Below, one piece after another: positions 26,009 through 34,576 of a stretch of DNA of 64,000 bases (positions are counted from its first letter, which is position 1; every line of letters begins with the position of its first letter). The stretch comes from JACDER01 sp963717765. Its GTDB lineage: Bacteria; Actinomycetota; Thermoleophilia; Gaiellales; Gaiellaceae. Made by a program: the position numbers and the translations under genes. Where the stretch lies: assembly GCA_963717765.1 (NCBI GenBank), contig CAVQWX010000007.1:1-64000 (forward strand), read 5' to 3'. The notes under the pieces were generated by a model that had not been told where the DNA came from, did not search any database, and saw only the letters and a program-made list of their open reading frames with translations.

Positions 26009-27862
26009 GTGTCCAGCTCGCCGCTCGCCCACCGCGAGGACCTCCGCAACGTCGCGATCATCGCGCACGTCGACCACGGCAAGACCACGCTCGTCGACGC
26101 CATGCTCTGGCAGTCCGGCTCCTTTCGGGAGAACCAGGACGTCGCCGAGCGCGTCATGGACTCCATGGACCTCGAGCGCGAGAAGGGCATCACCATCCTC
26201 GCCAAGAACACGGCCGTCCGCCTCGGCCCGACCAAGATCAATATCGTCGACACGCCCGGGCACGCCGATTTCGGTGGTGAGGTCGAACGCGGACTGACCA
26301 TGGTCGACGGCGTTCTGCTGCTTGTCGACGCCTCCGAGGGACCGCTGCCGCAGACCCGCTTCGTCCTCCGCAAGGCCCTTGAGGCCAAGCTGCCCGTCGT
26401 CCTCGTCGTCAACAAGGTCGACCGCCCCGACGCGCGTCCCAAGGAAGTCGTCGACGAGGTCTACGAGCTCTTCCTCGACCTCGACGCGAGCGAGGCGCAG
26501 ATCGAGTTCCCGATCGTCTACACGATCGCGCGCGAGGGCCTCGCCGGCCACACGCCCGACGACCTCGCGCCGAACCTCCTCCCGCTCTTCGACACGCTGC
26601 TCGAGACGATCCCGCCGCCCGCGTACGACCCCGACCATCCCCTGCAGGCGCTCGTAACGAACCTCGACGCCAGCCCCTACGTCGGCCGGCTCGCGCTCCT
26701 CCGCATCCGGCACGGGACGGTTCGCAAGGGGCAGCAGATCGCGTGGTGCCGCGCGGACGGGACGATCTCGAACGCGCGCGCGACCGAGTTGCTCATCACC
26801 GAGGCGCTCGACCGCGTCCCCACCGACGAGGCCGGCCCCGGCGAGATCGTCGCGCTCGCGGGGCTACCCGACGTGACGATCGGCGAGACGATCGCCGACC
26901 CGGACGATCCGCGCCCCCTGCCGGTCTCGACCGTGGACGAGCCGAGCCTGAGCGTCACGATCGGGATCAACACCTCGCCGCTGGCCGGCACGGAGGGCGA
27001 CAAGCTGACCGCGAGCCAGGTCAAGCAGCGGCTCGACCAGGAGCTTGTCGGCAACGTCTCGCTTCGCGTCCTCCCGACCTCGCGGCCGGACACGTGGGAG
27101 GTGCAGGGCCGCGGTGAGCTGCAACTCGCGGTGCTGGTCGAGCTGATGCGCCGCGAGGGCTTCGAGCTCACGGTCGGCAAACCGGAGGTGCTGGTCCGGG
27201 AGATCGACGGAAAGCGCCACGAGCCGGTCGAGCGCGTCGCGATCGACGTCCCGGAGGAATACATCGGCGTCGTCACGCAGATGTTCGCCCTCCGCAAGGC
27301 CCGCCTCCAACAGATGGTCAACCACGGCACCGGCTGGGCGCGGATGGAGTACCTCGTGACCGCCCGCGGGCTGATCGGGTTCCGCACAGAGTTCATCACC
27401 GAGACCCGTGGGACAGGGATCCTGCACCACGTCTTCGAACGCTGGGAGCCGTGGCAGGGCGAGCTTCGCACCCGCCCCACCGGCAGCCTCGTCGCCGACC
27501 GGCGCGGGCAGGCGACGGCGTTCGCGATCGAGAGCCTGCAGGAGCGCGGTTCCCTCTTCATCGTCCCGGGAGACGAGCTCTACGAAGGGATGGTCGTCGG
27601 CGAGAACGCGCGCCGCGAGGATCTCGACGTGAACGCGTCCAAGCCGAAGAAGCTGACCAACATGCGCGCGGCCGCAGCCGACGACTTCGCCCGGCTGATC
27701 CCTCCGCGGCCGCTCTCGCTCGAGCAGGCAATGGAGTTCATCCGCGAAGACGAGTGTGTCGAGGTCACGCCGAAGTCGATCCGGCTGCGAAAGGCCGAGC
27801 TGTCGGCTTCTACGCGCCAGTCAGCGGCCTCGCGGCGCAAACGCGAAGCCGTGGTGTTGTAA
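26009..27862 (+). CDS. typA: Ribosome-associated GTPase TypA/BipA
   Basis: 617 residues, full length. Translational GTPase domain: G1 AHVDHGKTT (about 19-27), switch region ERVMDSMDLEREKGITI, G3 DTPGHADFG, G4 NKVDRPDAR. EF-G-like domains follow, and the BipA-specific C-terminal part includes RMEYLVTARGLIGFRTEF and NASKPKKLTNMRA. It assists 50S assembly and translation under stress. GTG 26009 is the start. Single gene. Confidence 0.95.
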   Translation: MSSSPLAHREDLRNVAIIAHVDHGKTTLVDAMLWQSGSFRENQDVAERVMDSMDLEREKGITILAKNTAVRLGPTKINIVDTPGHADFGGEVERGLTMVDGVLLLVDASEGPLPQTRFVLRKALEAKLPVVLVVNKVDRPDARPKEVVDEVYELFLDLDASEAQIEFPIVYTIAREGLAGHTPDDLAPNLLPLFDTLLETIPPPAYDPDHPLQALVTNLDASPYVGRLALLRIRHGTVRKGQQIAWCRADGTISNARATELLITEALDRVPTDEAGPGEIVALAGLPDVTIGETIADPDDPRPLPVSTVDEPSLSVTIGINTSPLAGTEGDKLTASQVKQRLDQELVGNVSLRVLPTSRPDTWEVQGRGELQLAVLVELMRREGFELTVGKPEVLVREIDGKRHEPVERVAIDVPEEYIGVVTQMFALRKARLQQMVNHGTGWARMEYLVTARGLIGFRTEFITETRGTGILHHVFERWEPWQGELRTRPTGSLVADRRGQATAFAIESLQERGSLFIVPGDELYEGMVVGENARREDLDVNASKPKKLTNMRAAAADDFARLIPPRPLSLEQAMEFIREDECVEVTPKSIRLRKAELSASTRQSAASRRKREAVVL

Positions 27863-27871
27863 CGAGCGGGG

Positions 27872-28128
27872 TCAGGCGACGTCGATAGAGATGCCTTCGC
27901 CCCGGAGAAAGGCGACGATCGTCTCGCTGTGTGCCCCGACGCCGACGTTCAGTGCTGGAAATGAACCCGCACGGGCTCGGCATTGTGCGCCGCCGTGATG
28001 ATCCATCCCTCGTCGTTGACGACGATCGCAGCTCCGACGCCACATTCGACGGTGCCGTCGTAGAACCGCATCGAAACCGTGACGGGAATCGTGAACGACT
28101 TCGCAAGGTCGTAGGCTCGGGCGAACAT
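27872..28128 (-). pseudogene. Trypsin-like serine protease remnant with internal deletion
   Basis: ATG 28128 opens MFARAYDLAKSFTIPVTVSM, then VNDEGWIITAAHN, the N-terminus of an S1-type protease up to the catalytic His (TAAH). The frame stops at about 27949. In another frame, just downstream, LNVGVGAHSETIVAFLRGEG and ISIDVA-stop (TGA 27872-27874) looks like the C-terminal tail of the same protein type. The Asp and Ser regions are missing, so the product is not a protease. Confidence 0.5.
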
Positions 28129-28151
28129 TGACAGGAGTCTAGGCCGCGTTC

Positions 28152-28628
28152 TCAGTCTGATTGGCCGAGCGGGAGGAGCGCTCCCTCGTGCTCGAGCAGG
28201 AAGCGCTTCACGTGGAGGCCGCCGCCGAAGCCCGTGAGCGAGCCGTCCGCGCCGATCACCCGATGGCACGGGAGGACGAGCGGAAGCGGATTCCGGCCGT
28301 TCGCTGCGCCGACAGCGCGGGCCGCGTCGCTTCCAAGACCGAGCCGGCGCGCCTGCTCGCCGTAGCTCACCGTCCGCCCGTACGGGATCGACGCGAGGGC
28401 GAGCCAGCAGCGGCGGTGGAACTCGGTTCCTTGGAGCTCGAGCGGCAGGTCGAACTCCACGAGGTCGCCCGCGAAATAGGCATCGAGTTGGCGTGCGGCG
28501 TCGTCGAGCACGGCCGATCTGCCTTCGGGGGCGATCCTGCCGCCGTCGAACAGGACCGCCTGCAGCGCGGCCTCAGTCGCGACGAGGCCGAGGGGGCCGA
28601 TGGGGCTGTCGACGACGGCGGTCGGCAT
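28152..28628 (-). CDS. ogt: Methylated-DNA--protein-cysteine methyltransferase
   Basis: 158 residues. The methyl-acceptor site is LPCHRVIGADGS (Cys121), preceded by the winged helix IPYGRTVSYGEQARRLG and NGRNPLPL, and followed by FGGGLHVKRFLLEHE. Direct reversal of O6-alkylguanine in DNA by suicide transfer to Cys. The length is that of the Ogt/AGT single-domain form, without an Ada regulatory domain. It stands alone. Confidence 0.92.
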   Translation of the reverse strand: MPTAVVDSPIGPLGLVATEAALQAVLFDGGRIAPEGRSAVLDDAARQLDAYFAGDLVEFDLPLELQGTEFHRRCWLALASIPYGRTVSYGEQARRLGLGSDAARAVGAANGRNPLPLVLPCHRVIGADGSLTGFGGGLHVKRFLLEHEGALLPLGQSD

Positions 28629-28756
28629 CTCATGAATCTAGAACGGACGGCAGGGGTCGTTCGTGAGATCACGCACGGTCGATCCCTCTGCGATGAGTCC
28701 TCGAGCTCCGGGGAGTCGTAGCTCTAGTGGCGTTTCACGACCGAGGAGGTTTTGCG

Positions 28757-29359
28757 ATGACCAAGGTAAGTGCCGGGATAACGATGTCCGTGGATGGCTA
28801 CATCGCAGGCCCCGACGACGGGCCGGAGAAGGGGTTGGGCGAGGGCGGCGAGCGCCTGCACTACTGGGTGTTCGGCGGGCCGTGGACCTACGACTCCGAG
28901 GCGAGGGGAGAGGCGACCGGCGAGGACGCCGCCTGGCTCGAGCAAGCGATCTCCCGGCTCGGCGCGGTCGTCGGTGGACGGTGGACGTACGAGGCGGCTC
29001 GCCACTGGGGCGACGAGAACCCCTGGGATCTTCCGTTCTTCATCGTCACGCACCGGCCCGACGAGGAGCCCGAGGACGGCGCGTTCATCTTCGTGGACGG
29101 CGTCGCGGAGGCAATCGCGCGTGCGCGCGAGGCCGCCAGGGACAAGGACGTCAGCGTGATGGGCGGCGCCGACGTGATTCGCCAGGCGCTCGAGGCGGGG
29201 CTCGTCGAAGAGCTGACGATCATCGTCGCGCCCGTGGTGCTCGGCGGAGGCAAGCGGCTGTTCGAGGGCTTCACGACTTCGCTCGACCTCGAGCACATCG
29301 GCGTGAGGCAGTCACGGTTCGCGACCTTCATCGACTACCGCGTGAAGACTGGCTCCTAG
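28757..29359 (+). CDS. Dihydrofolate reductase/RibD-C fold family protein
   Basis: 200 residues. VSAGITMSVDGYIAGPDDGP, the central VVGGRWTYEAARHW, and VMGGADVIRQALEAGLVEEL with PVVLGGGKRLFEG are the signatures of the stand-alone RibD C-terminal/DHFR-like proteins, NADPH-dependent reductases of unknown substrate. ATG 28757 follows GAGGAGG; the frame's earlier start at 28727 is not conserved. Confidence 0.85.
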   Translation: MTKVSAGITMSVDGYIAGPDDGPEKGLGEGGERLHYWVFGGPWTYDSEARGEATGEDAAWLEQAISRLGAVVGGRWTYEAARHWGDENPWDLPFFIVTHRPDEEPEDGAFIFVDGVAEAIARAREAARDKDVSVMGGADVIRQALEAGLVEELTIIVAPVVLGGGKRLFEGFTTSLDLEHIGVRQSRFATFIDYRVKTGS

Positions 29360-29373
29360 GACTACCGCGGGCC

Positions 29374-29563
29374 CTAGACACGCCGCCCGAACTGCTCGGC
29401 CATCCGGTCGAGCGCGCGGTCTGACTCCCGCTTCAGCGTCGTGTCCTGCTGTGAGCGCACCTTGCCGCCCATGCCTTCCAACACGAGGCGCGTCGAAGTC
29501 CGCGACGTAGGCAAAGGCCTCCGCTACCGGGCCGGCAAGCTCGAGCTCGCGTCGGTATCGCAT
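29374..29563 (-). pseudogene. Fused remnant: SRPBCC N-terminus joined to another C-terminus
   Basis: ATG 29563 reads MRYRRELELAGPVAEAFAYV and ADFDAP, the start of a START/SRPBCC protein. About 25 codons in, the reading that continues to a sensible end lies in another frame (GGKVRSQQDTTLKRESDRAL, DRMAEQFGRRV, TAG 29374-29376), like the helical end of a small SRPBCC protein. The central domain is absent. The origin of the C-terminal piece is less certain than the N-terminal one. Confidence 0.45.
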
Positions 29564-29585
29564 TTCCGGCAGTACATTCCAGCGT

Positions 29586-30329
29586 ATGGACGAGGCCCGC
29601 GCACGGGTCGCCGAGCTCGCCGATCTGCTCGACCGTGAGCTCGGCGACGAGCTGCTCGGGCTCTACCTGTTCGGCTCGCTTCCGGCGGGCGGCTTTGTCG
29701 AGGGCCGGAGCGACATCGACCTCGTGGCTGTTCTCGAGAGGGACGTGGACGAGGAGCGACTGACGCGCCTCGAGCGGATGCATGCCGGCTTCGCCTCGAA
29801 GCATCCGGGCTGGGTCGAGCGCGTGGAGGTCGGCTACCTCAGCCGCAGGGTGCTGCAGACGCTTGCGGGAACACCCGAGGGGACGATCGCCGTGATCAGT
29901 CCCGGCGAGCCCCTGAACAGGAAGGAGATCGAGTGGGACTGGGTGCTCAACTGGCGCGGCGCCTGCACCCGAGGCGAGGTGATTCGCGGGCCGCAGCCGC
30001 TCGAGCTCGGCCCGGAGATCTCAACCGAGGCGTTTCGACGCGCCGTGCGCGAGCAGCTCCAGGCGTGGCCGGAGCATGCCCGCCGTCCTGAGCTCGCCTA
30101 CGTCCCGGCCGCACAGGGCTACACCGTCGTCACGGTCTGCCGCGCGCTCCACGCGCTGGAAACGGGCGAGCCGGCCACGAAGGAAGCGGCGGCCGAGTGG
30201 GCCGCCGCTCGCTTTCCGGAATGGGCCGCGTTCATCGGCGAAGCGCTCGCCGCGCACCGGGCCGATCTCGCCGGCCCGCATGCGCGGACGATCGCGTTCG
30301 TCGACTTCGCGGCCGGCGAGTCGGCTTAG
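29586..30329 (+). CDS. Aminoglycoside-nucleotidyltransferase-like protein
   Basis: 247 residues. The nucleotidyltransferase signature is LYLFGSLPAGGFVEGRSDID (about 26-45; G-S followed by D-x-D at the end), then a helical C-terminal domain (FRRAVREQLQAWPEH; YTVVTVCRALHALETGEPAT) like the DUF4111 domain of ANT(3'')/ANT(9)-type enzymes. Such enzymes transfer AMP to aminoglycosides, but many chromosomal relatives have no known resistance role. ATG 29586 is 22 nt from the divergent remnant. Confidence 0.8.
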   Translation: MDEARARVAELADLLDRELGDELLGLYLFGSLPAGGFVEGRSDIDLVAVLERDVDEERLTRLERMHAGFASKHPGWVERVEVGYLSRRVLQTLAGTPEGTIAVISPGEPLNRKEIEWDWVLNWRGACTRGEVIRGPQPLELGPEISTEAFRRAVREQLQAWPEHARRPELAYVPAAQGYTVVTVCRALHALETGEPATKEAAAEWAAARFPEWAAFIGEALAAHRADLAGPHARTIAFVDFAAGESA

Positions 30330-30435
30330 GACGGCCTGGCGAAACGTGGCCGGTGCCGCCGGAACGCGCCGCTGCCCGTGGCCACGAACCACGCGGCACG
30401 CCCCGGCGACGAGCAACGCTCCGCCGGGCCCTCCT

Positions 30436-30963
30436 CTAGGCGACCGACTCGGTCCGCCGCGGCAGCACCCAGTTCGGCCGCGGGAAGTGGCAGGTGTACC
30501 CGTTCGGGTACCGCTCGAGGTAGTCCTGGTGCTCCGGCTCGGCCTCCCAGAAGGGGCCCTCCGGAGCGACCTCCGTCACGACCTTCCCCGGCCACAGGCC
30601 GGAGGCCTCGACGTCGGCGATCGTGTCCTCGGCCACGCGCTTCTGCTCTTCGTCCACGTAGTAGATGGCAGAGCGGTAGCTCGTGCCCATGTCGTTCCCC
30701 TGACGGTTCAGCGTCGTCGGGTCGTGGATCTGGAAGAAGAGCTCGAGCAGATCGCGGTAAGACGTCTGCTCGGGGTCGAACAGGATCTCGATGGCCTCCG
30801 CGTGCCCTTCATGGTTGCGGTACGTCGCATTGGGGACGTCGCCGCCGGTGTAGCCGACGCGCGTGGACAGCACCCCGGGGCGCCTGCGGATCAGATCCTG
30901 CATCCCCCAGAAGCAGCCTCCGGCGAGGATTGCCTTCTCCATTCGTGTGTTCACGTCCTCCAT
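30436..30963 (-). CDS. msrA: Peptide methionine sulfoxide reductase A
   Basis: 175 residues. Catalytic motif GGCFWGMQDL (Cys near residue 17), then GYTGGDVPNATYRNHEGHAE, DPTTLNRQGNDMGTSYRSAI and YPNGYTCHFPRPN complete the MsrA fold. Reduces the S-epimer of methionine sulfoxide. ATG 30963 (MEDVNTRMEKAIL) sits almost on its GGGAGG; ATG 30942 (MEKAILAGG) is the usual family start and also possible. No msrB domain is fused or adjacent. Confidence 0.92.
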   Translation of the reverse strand: MEDVNTRMEKAILAGGCFWGMQDLIRRRPGVLSTRVGYTGGDVPNATYRNHEGHAEAIEILFDPEQTSYRDLLELFFQIHDPTTLNRQGNDMGTSYRSAIYYVDEEQKRVAEDTIADVEASGLWPGKVVTEVAPEGPFWEAEPEHQDYLERYPNGYTCHFPRPNWVLPRRTESVA

Positions 30964-31042
30964 ACCTCCCTGGTTGTCTTCTCGACCTGTACAACGACCG
31001 TGCCTGCCGCGTAGTTCCCACGGCAAGGCTCGTCTTACATAC

Positions 31043-31136
31043 ATGACATCTGTGACCGTCCCGCCCGAACGGCATCTGTTACGCGCCAAGGACACGGTCG
31101 ACGCGCGCTTCCGCGAGCCGCTCGACGTCCCGGCGC
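31043..31136 (+). pseudogene. AraC-family regulator, 5' remnant
   Basis: ATG 31043 starts MTSVTVPPERHLLRAKDTVD and ARFREPLDVPA, the N-terminal helix of the small AraC-type regulators (LRAKDLVDARYAEPLDV in relatives, from memory). After 31 codons the helix-turn-helix is missing and the sequence joins a VOC fragment. It is the first of three gene fragments in a row. Confidence 0.5.
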
Positions 31137-31214
31137 GAAGAGGAGACGCGCGACCAGGTCCAGAAGCTGCTCGCGAAGGTTGCGAGCGGCGCTCTCTTCC
31201 TTTCCACGGATGAC
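31137..31214 (+). pseudogene. VOC-family fragment A
   Basis: Frame GAA GAG GAG at 31137 reads EETRDQVQKLLAKVASGALF and LSTDD, resembling the middle of a VOC protein that commonly sits next to such AraC regulators. The expected continuation (C..T..EL..RGVEF) is absent and a different VOC protein's sequence follows. Confidence 0.4.
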
Positions 31215-31595
31215 AGCCCGTCGACCAGGGCGACCCGAAGCGGCCCGGCCGCGTGCATCACCTCGCGTTCGCCGTCTCCAAGGCGACGTTCGACCAGATC
31301 GTCCACCGGCTGAACGATCGTGGGATCGACCACAGCGGCGTCAAGGACCGCGGCTTCATGGACCGGTCTACTTCGACGATCCCTCGGCCAGCTGATCGAG
31401 CTCGCCGCGTATCGCTTCGAGCCGCCTGCCGGCCGCACGCATGCCGACGTGCTGCTCGAGGCGCACAAGCTGCGGGAGAAGCGGGGCGACTACAACATCG
31501 CGCAGGAGCATCTCGCCGACGCGATCGAGCTTCTCGTCGAGCGCTCGCAGGCATCGCTCTCCGGCGATCGCTTGCCGAAGAACCCGTACGGCTAG
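31215..31595 (+). pseudogene. VOC-family fragment B, 5'-truncated and frameshifted
   Basis: From about 31220 one frame reads DPKRPGRVHHLAFAVSKATF, then HRLNDRGIDHSGVKDRGFMD. At about 31365 the continuation shifts frame: LGQLIELAAYRFEPPAGRTH, ADVLLEAHKLREKRGDYNIA, ending LPKNPYG-TAG at 31595. The N-terminal VOC half is missing (TGA just upstream in frame) and a frameshift breaks the rest. Confidence 0.55.
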
Positions 31596-31626
31596 CGGGC
31601 CCAGCGGCCCGCGACCCTTACGACAC

Positions 31627-33054
31627 TCAGGCCGAGCGCGGCTCGATCTTCGCGGGAATAAGCAGGCCGGCCACGAGGCCCCCGATTCCGATCAGGATCA
31701 GCGTTGCCATCGCCCACGCATAGGCATCGTTTCCCGTCGCGAGGGAGGAGACCAGAATCGTCCCGGCGATTGCGGTGCCGAAGGATGAGCCGAGGTTCGA
31801 GACGCTCCGCGACAGCCCCGAGATCTCGCCCTGCATCGACTCGGGGAAGCTCGACTGCACGACGTTCACGGAGGGCGTGAGCATTCCGCCGAGGCCGAGA
31901 CCGACGAGGGCCAATCCGGGCGCGAACGCCCAGACGCTGTCGGTTGCCCTGACGAGCCCCAGAAGGATGGCGATTCCGGCGAGTGTGACGACGAAGCCGG
32001 AGACGATCAGCGTCCGCTGGCTGAACTTCTTGGCAAGGCGCTCGGCGGCGAGCGACGAGAAGAGGATCCCGAGCGTGGCGGCGGTGAAGATGACGCCTGT
32101 CTTGATCGCGCTGTACCCGCGCACCTCCTGCAGGAAGACCGAGACCACGAACGACACGCCCATCAGCAGCAGCCACTGGATGTTCTGCGTGACGAGGGCG
32201 AGGTTGCAGACTCGATTCTTGAAGAGCCCGGTCGAGAGCAGCGCCTCCTTTCCCGCGCGCTCGCGTGAGCGGATGTAGAGGAAGAACGCCAGCAGGAAGA
32301 CGGCGCCGACCACCATGAAGATCACAAAGAGGGTGTTCTTTGTTCCGGCCTGCAGGATCCCGAACACGATGCAGAACATGCCGACCGCCGACAGGATCGC
32401 TCCGACCGCGTCGAAGGGCCGCTTGGGGTCCGGCGGGAGCGGGTCGACCATCTTTCGGCTCAGGACGATGATCGTGGCGACGACGGCGGCCTGAAAGAGG
32501 AAGGCGACCCTCCAGCTGATCCCGGTCGTGATCACGCCGCCGATCAGCGGCCCCGCCGCCGCCCCGATCCCTCCCAGCCCGCTGATCACGCCGAAGGCCC
32601 ACGCTCGCCGTGTGACGTCGCCGAACCACAGCGTCGCAAGGATGTAGACAGGCGGGATGAGCAGTGCAGTCCCGACTCCCTCGAGCACGGAGTTGCCGAG
32701 GATCAGGACGCCGAGATTCGGCGAGACCGCGCTGATCAGCGCGCCGAGCCCGTAGATCGCCAGACCCCACATGAAGCAGCGCTTGCGCCCCCAGCGGTCG
32801 GTCAGCTTGCTGCAGGGGATCATGAGAACGGCCATGATCAGCAGGAACAGCGTGATTGCGGTCTGCACGCCCTTCACGGTCGTGTCGAGGTCCTCGCTGA
32901 TGTCGTTGATCATCACGTTCATGTTCGAGCCCGCGAAGCTGCAGATGAACTGCGCCAGAGCAAGCGGAAGGATCAGCCGGCGGGCGGAGAAGGGCGAGCC
33001 CGCTGCGCGAACAGCGGGAGCGGCGGCGGCAGCGGCGGCGTGATCCCCGGTCAC
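31627..33054 (-). CDS. MFS transporter of the drug:H+ antiporter DHA2 type
   Basis: 475 residues from GTG 33054. About 14 hydrophobic segments. TM2-3 loop motif A is present as KLTDRWGRKRCFMWG, and GVGTALLIPPVYILATLWF and GVISGLGGIGAAAGPLIGGV match motif C-like antiporter segments. Likely exports a hydrophobic compound with proton exchange. No ribosome binding site is evident; the start lies in a GTCACGTGAC palindrome. No neighbouring regulator is adjacent; the next gene upstream on this strand is the LigD-type polymerase at 31-nt distance. Confidence 0.85.
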   Translation of the reverse strand: MTGDHAAAAAAAPAVRAAGSPFSARRLILPLALAQFICSFAGSNMNVMINDISEDLDTTVKGVQTAITLFLLIMAVLMIPCSKLTDRWGRKRCFMWGLAIYGLGALISAVSPNLGVLILGNSVLEGVGTALLIPPVYILATLWFGDVTRRAWAFGVISGLGGIGAAAGPLIGGVITTGISWRVAFLFQAAVVATIIVLSRKMVDPLPPDPKRPFDAVGAILSAVGMFCIVFGILQAGTKNTLFVIFMVVGAVFLLAFFLYIRSRERAGKEALLSTGLFKNRVCNLALVTQNIQWLLLMGVSFVVSVFLQEVRGYSAIKTGVIFTAATLGILFSSLAAERLAKKFSQRTLIVSGFVVTLAGIAILLGLVRATDSVWAFAPGLALVGLGLGGMLTPSVNVVQSSFPESMQGEISGLSRSVSNLGSSFGTAIAGTILVSSLATGNDAYAWAMATLILIGIGGLVAGLLIPAKIEPRSA

Positions 33055-33085
33055 GTGACGGACTTTACGCGCGCCATGACGGGCG

Positions 33086-34084
33086 CTATCCGGCGTCCTT
33101 GCGCGCCCGGCTCGGCGCGACCCGCGGCGGCTCGTCCGGCTGCTTGGGATAGACGGGCGGCCACGGCGCGTCCATGAGGCCCGATGCGCGGTCACGCTCG
33201 TTCATCTCCAGCAGCGGCTCGAGTGACTGTGGGTGGTTGTTGATCTCCGCCCACGCGTCGCCACGCGCGGGGGCGGTCGCGATGGTCAGCTCGTCCGGCA
33301 AGACCTCGTTCACCTCGTCCCACGTGAGGGGGGTGGACACCTGCGCGCCCGGCCGCGCCCGCACAGACCACACGCCGAAGACGGTCTTGTGCGGCGCGTT
33401 CTGGTTGTAATCGAGGAACACGCGCTCGCCTCGCTCCTCCTTCCACCAGGCCGCGGTGATCAGCTCGGGCCGGCGTCGCTCGAGCTCGCGCGCGGCGGCG
33501 ACCGCGGCGGCGCGCACCTGGAACGAATCCCAGCGCGGCTCGAGCCGGACGTAGACGTGCACGCCGCGGTTGCCGGTCGTCTTCGGGTAGCCGGTGATGC
33601 CGAGCTCCTCGAGGAGGACGCGCAGCTCGGCGGCGGCCTCACGCACCTCCTCGAAGCCGACGCCAGGCTGGGGATCGAGGTCGAGGCGCAGCTCGTCGGT
33701 GAACTCGGGACGGTCGGCCAGGTAGGGCCAGACGTGGAAGCCGAGGCACGCCAGGTTCACGGCCCAGATGACGTGGGCCATGTCGGCGAGGACGAGCGCG
33801 CGCGAGGTCGTCCCGTTCGGCGTGCTCACGATCGTCGTCTGCAGCCAGTCCGGGGCGTTCTCGGGCACGCGCTTCTGAAAGAACGAGCTTCCCTCCGCAC
33901 CGTTGGGGAAGCGCTGCATGAGCGTGGGCCGCCCGGCGTTGACGCGCAGGAACGGCTCTTCCACCGACAGGTAGTACCGCACCAGGTCGAGCTTCGTCTC
34001 TCCGCGCTCCGAGAAGAAGACCTTGTCGGGGCTCGTCACCGCGACGGTTCGGCCCGCAACCTCGAGCTCGTACTCCTCCGGCAC
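33086..34084 (-). CDS. LigD-type polymerase/primase domain protein, paralog 2
   Basis: 332 residues. YELEVAGRTVAVTSPDKVFF opens a LigD polymerase domain; TLMQRFPNGAEGSSFFQKRV, LRLDLDPQPGVGF (metal-binding Asp pair) and YPKTTGNRGVHVYVRLEP (GxHV) follow in order. It differs clearly from the paralog at 23447 and belongs to the branch whose members often stand alone. GTG 34084 is the first start that excludes unconserved leader. Located 25 nt after the cupin gene on the same strand. Confidence 0.82.
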   Translation of the reverse strand: MPEEYELEVAGRTVAVTSPDKVFFSERGETKLDLVRYYLSVEEPFLRVNAGRPTLMQRFPNGAEGSSFFQKRVPENAPDWLQTTIVSTPNGTTSRALVLADMAHVIWAVNLACLGFHVWPYLADRPEFTDELRLDLDPQPGVGFEEVREAAAELRVLLEELGITGYPKTTGNRGVHVYVRLEPRWDSFQVRAAAVAAARELERRRPELITAAWWKEERGERVFLDYNQNAPHKTVFGVWSVRARPGAQVSTPLTWDEVNEVLPDELTIATAPARGDAWAEINNHPQSLEPLLEMNERDRASGLMDAPWPPVYPKQPDEPPRVAPSRARKDAG

Positions 34085-34109
34085 CGGGGAAACGCTAGCC
34101 GGACGGCAT

Positions 34110-34559
34110 TCAGTCGGCCTTGTTCCAGCCTTCTTCGCCGTGCGCCCACGGCACAGCTGTGCCGCGCACGAAGACGTGCTGGTCCTCGTCTCCCGCCCAC
34201 ACGCCGACCGTGTCGCTGTCCGGATAGACACTGATCGCGTAACCGTGCCCCCGACGCGAGAAGAGCAGCGTTCGCGCACGCGCGTCGCTCCGGTTCATGA
34301 CCTTGTGCGCTCCGGCGGGGCCCGCCGGGAAGCGGACGAGATCGGCGCGCTCGAGCGTGTGCTCGCCGTCGGGCGTGCGCACGACGACCGTTCCCTCGAC
34401 CACGAGCAGCCACTCCTCGTCGTACTCGTAGTGGTACGGAGACGAGCCCTCGCCCGGGTCGAGGTCGTAGACGAACATGAGGAGGTCGGTGGAGCCGAGC
34501 GCCTGCGCCACGTCGATGCGGTCGGTGTTCTCGGCCGTCGAGAGGTTCACCTTGTCCAT
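34110..34559 (-). CDS. Cupin-domain protein
   Basis: 149 residues. Motif 1 PGEGSSPYHYEYDEEWLLVV (one His replaced: H-x-Y) and EGTVVVRTPDGEHTLERADL; motif 2 FPAGPAGAHKVMN. The reduced His set makes a redox metal centre less sure; sugar-binding or isomerase-like cupins look similar. 17 nt from the divergent GFA gene; followed by the LigD-type polymerase. Confidence 0.72.
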   Translation of the reverse strand: MDKVNLSTAENTDRIDVAQALGSTDLLMFVYDLDPGEGSSPYHYEYDEEWLLVVEGTVVVRTPDGEHTLERADLVRFPAGPAGAHKVMNRSDARARTLLFSRRGHGYAISVYPDSDTVGVWAGDEDQHVFVRGTAVPWAHGEEGWNKAD

Positions 34560-34576
34560 TCGGTCATTATGGGCAG

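Noticed and set aside
33050..33059. GTCACGTGAC palindrome at the MFS transporter start as an operator
   Set aside because: Ten-base GC-rich palindromes are expected by chance in this composition and no regulator gene is adjacent.
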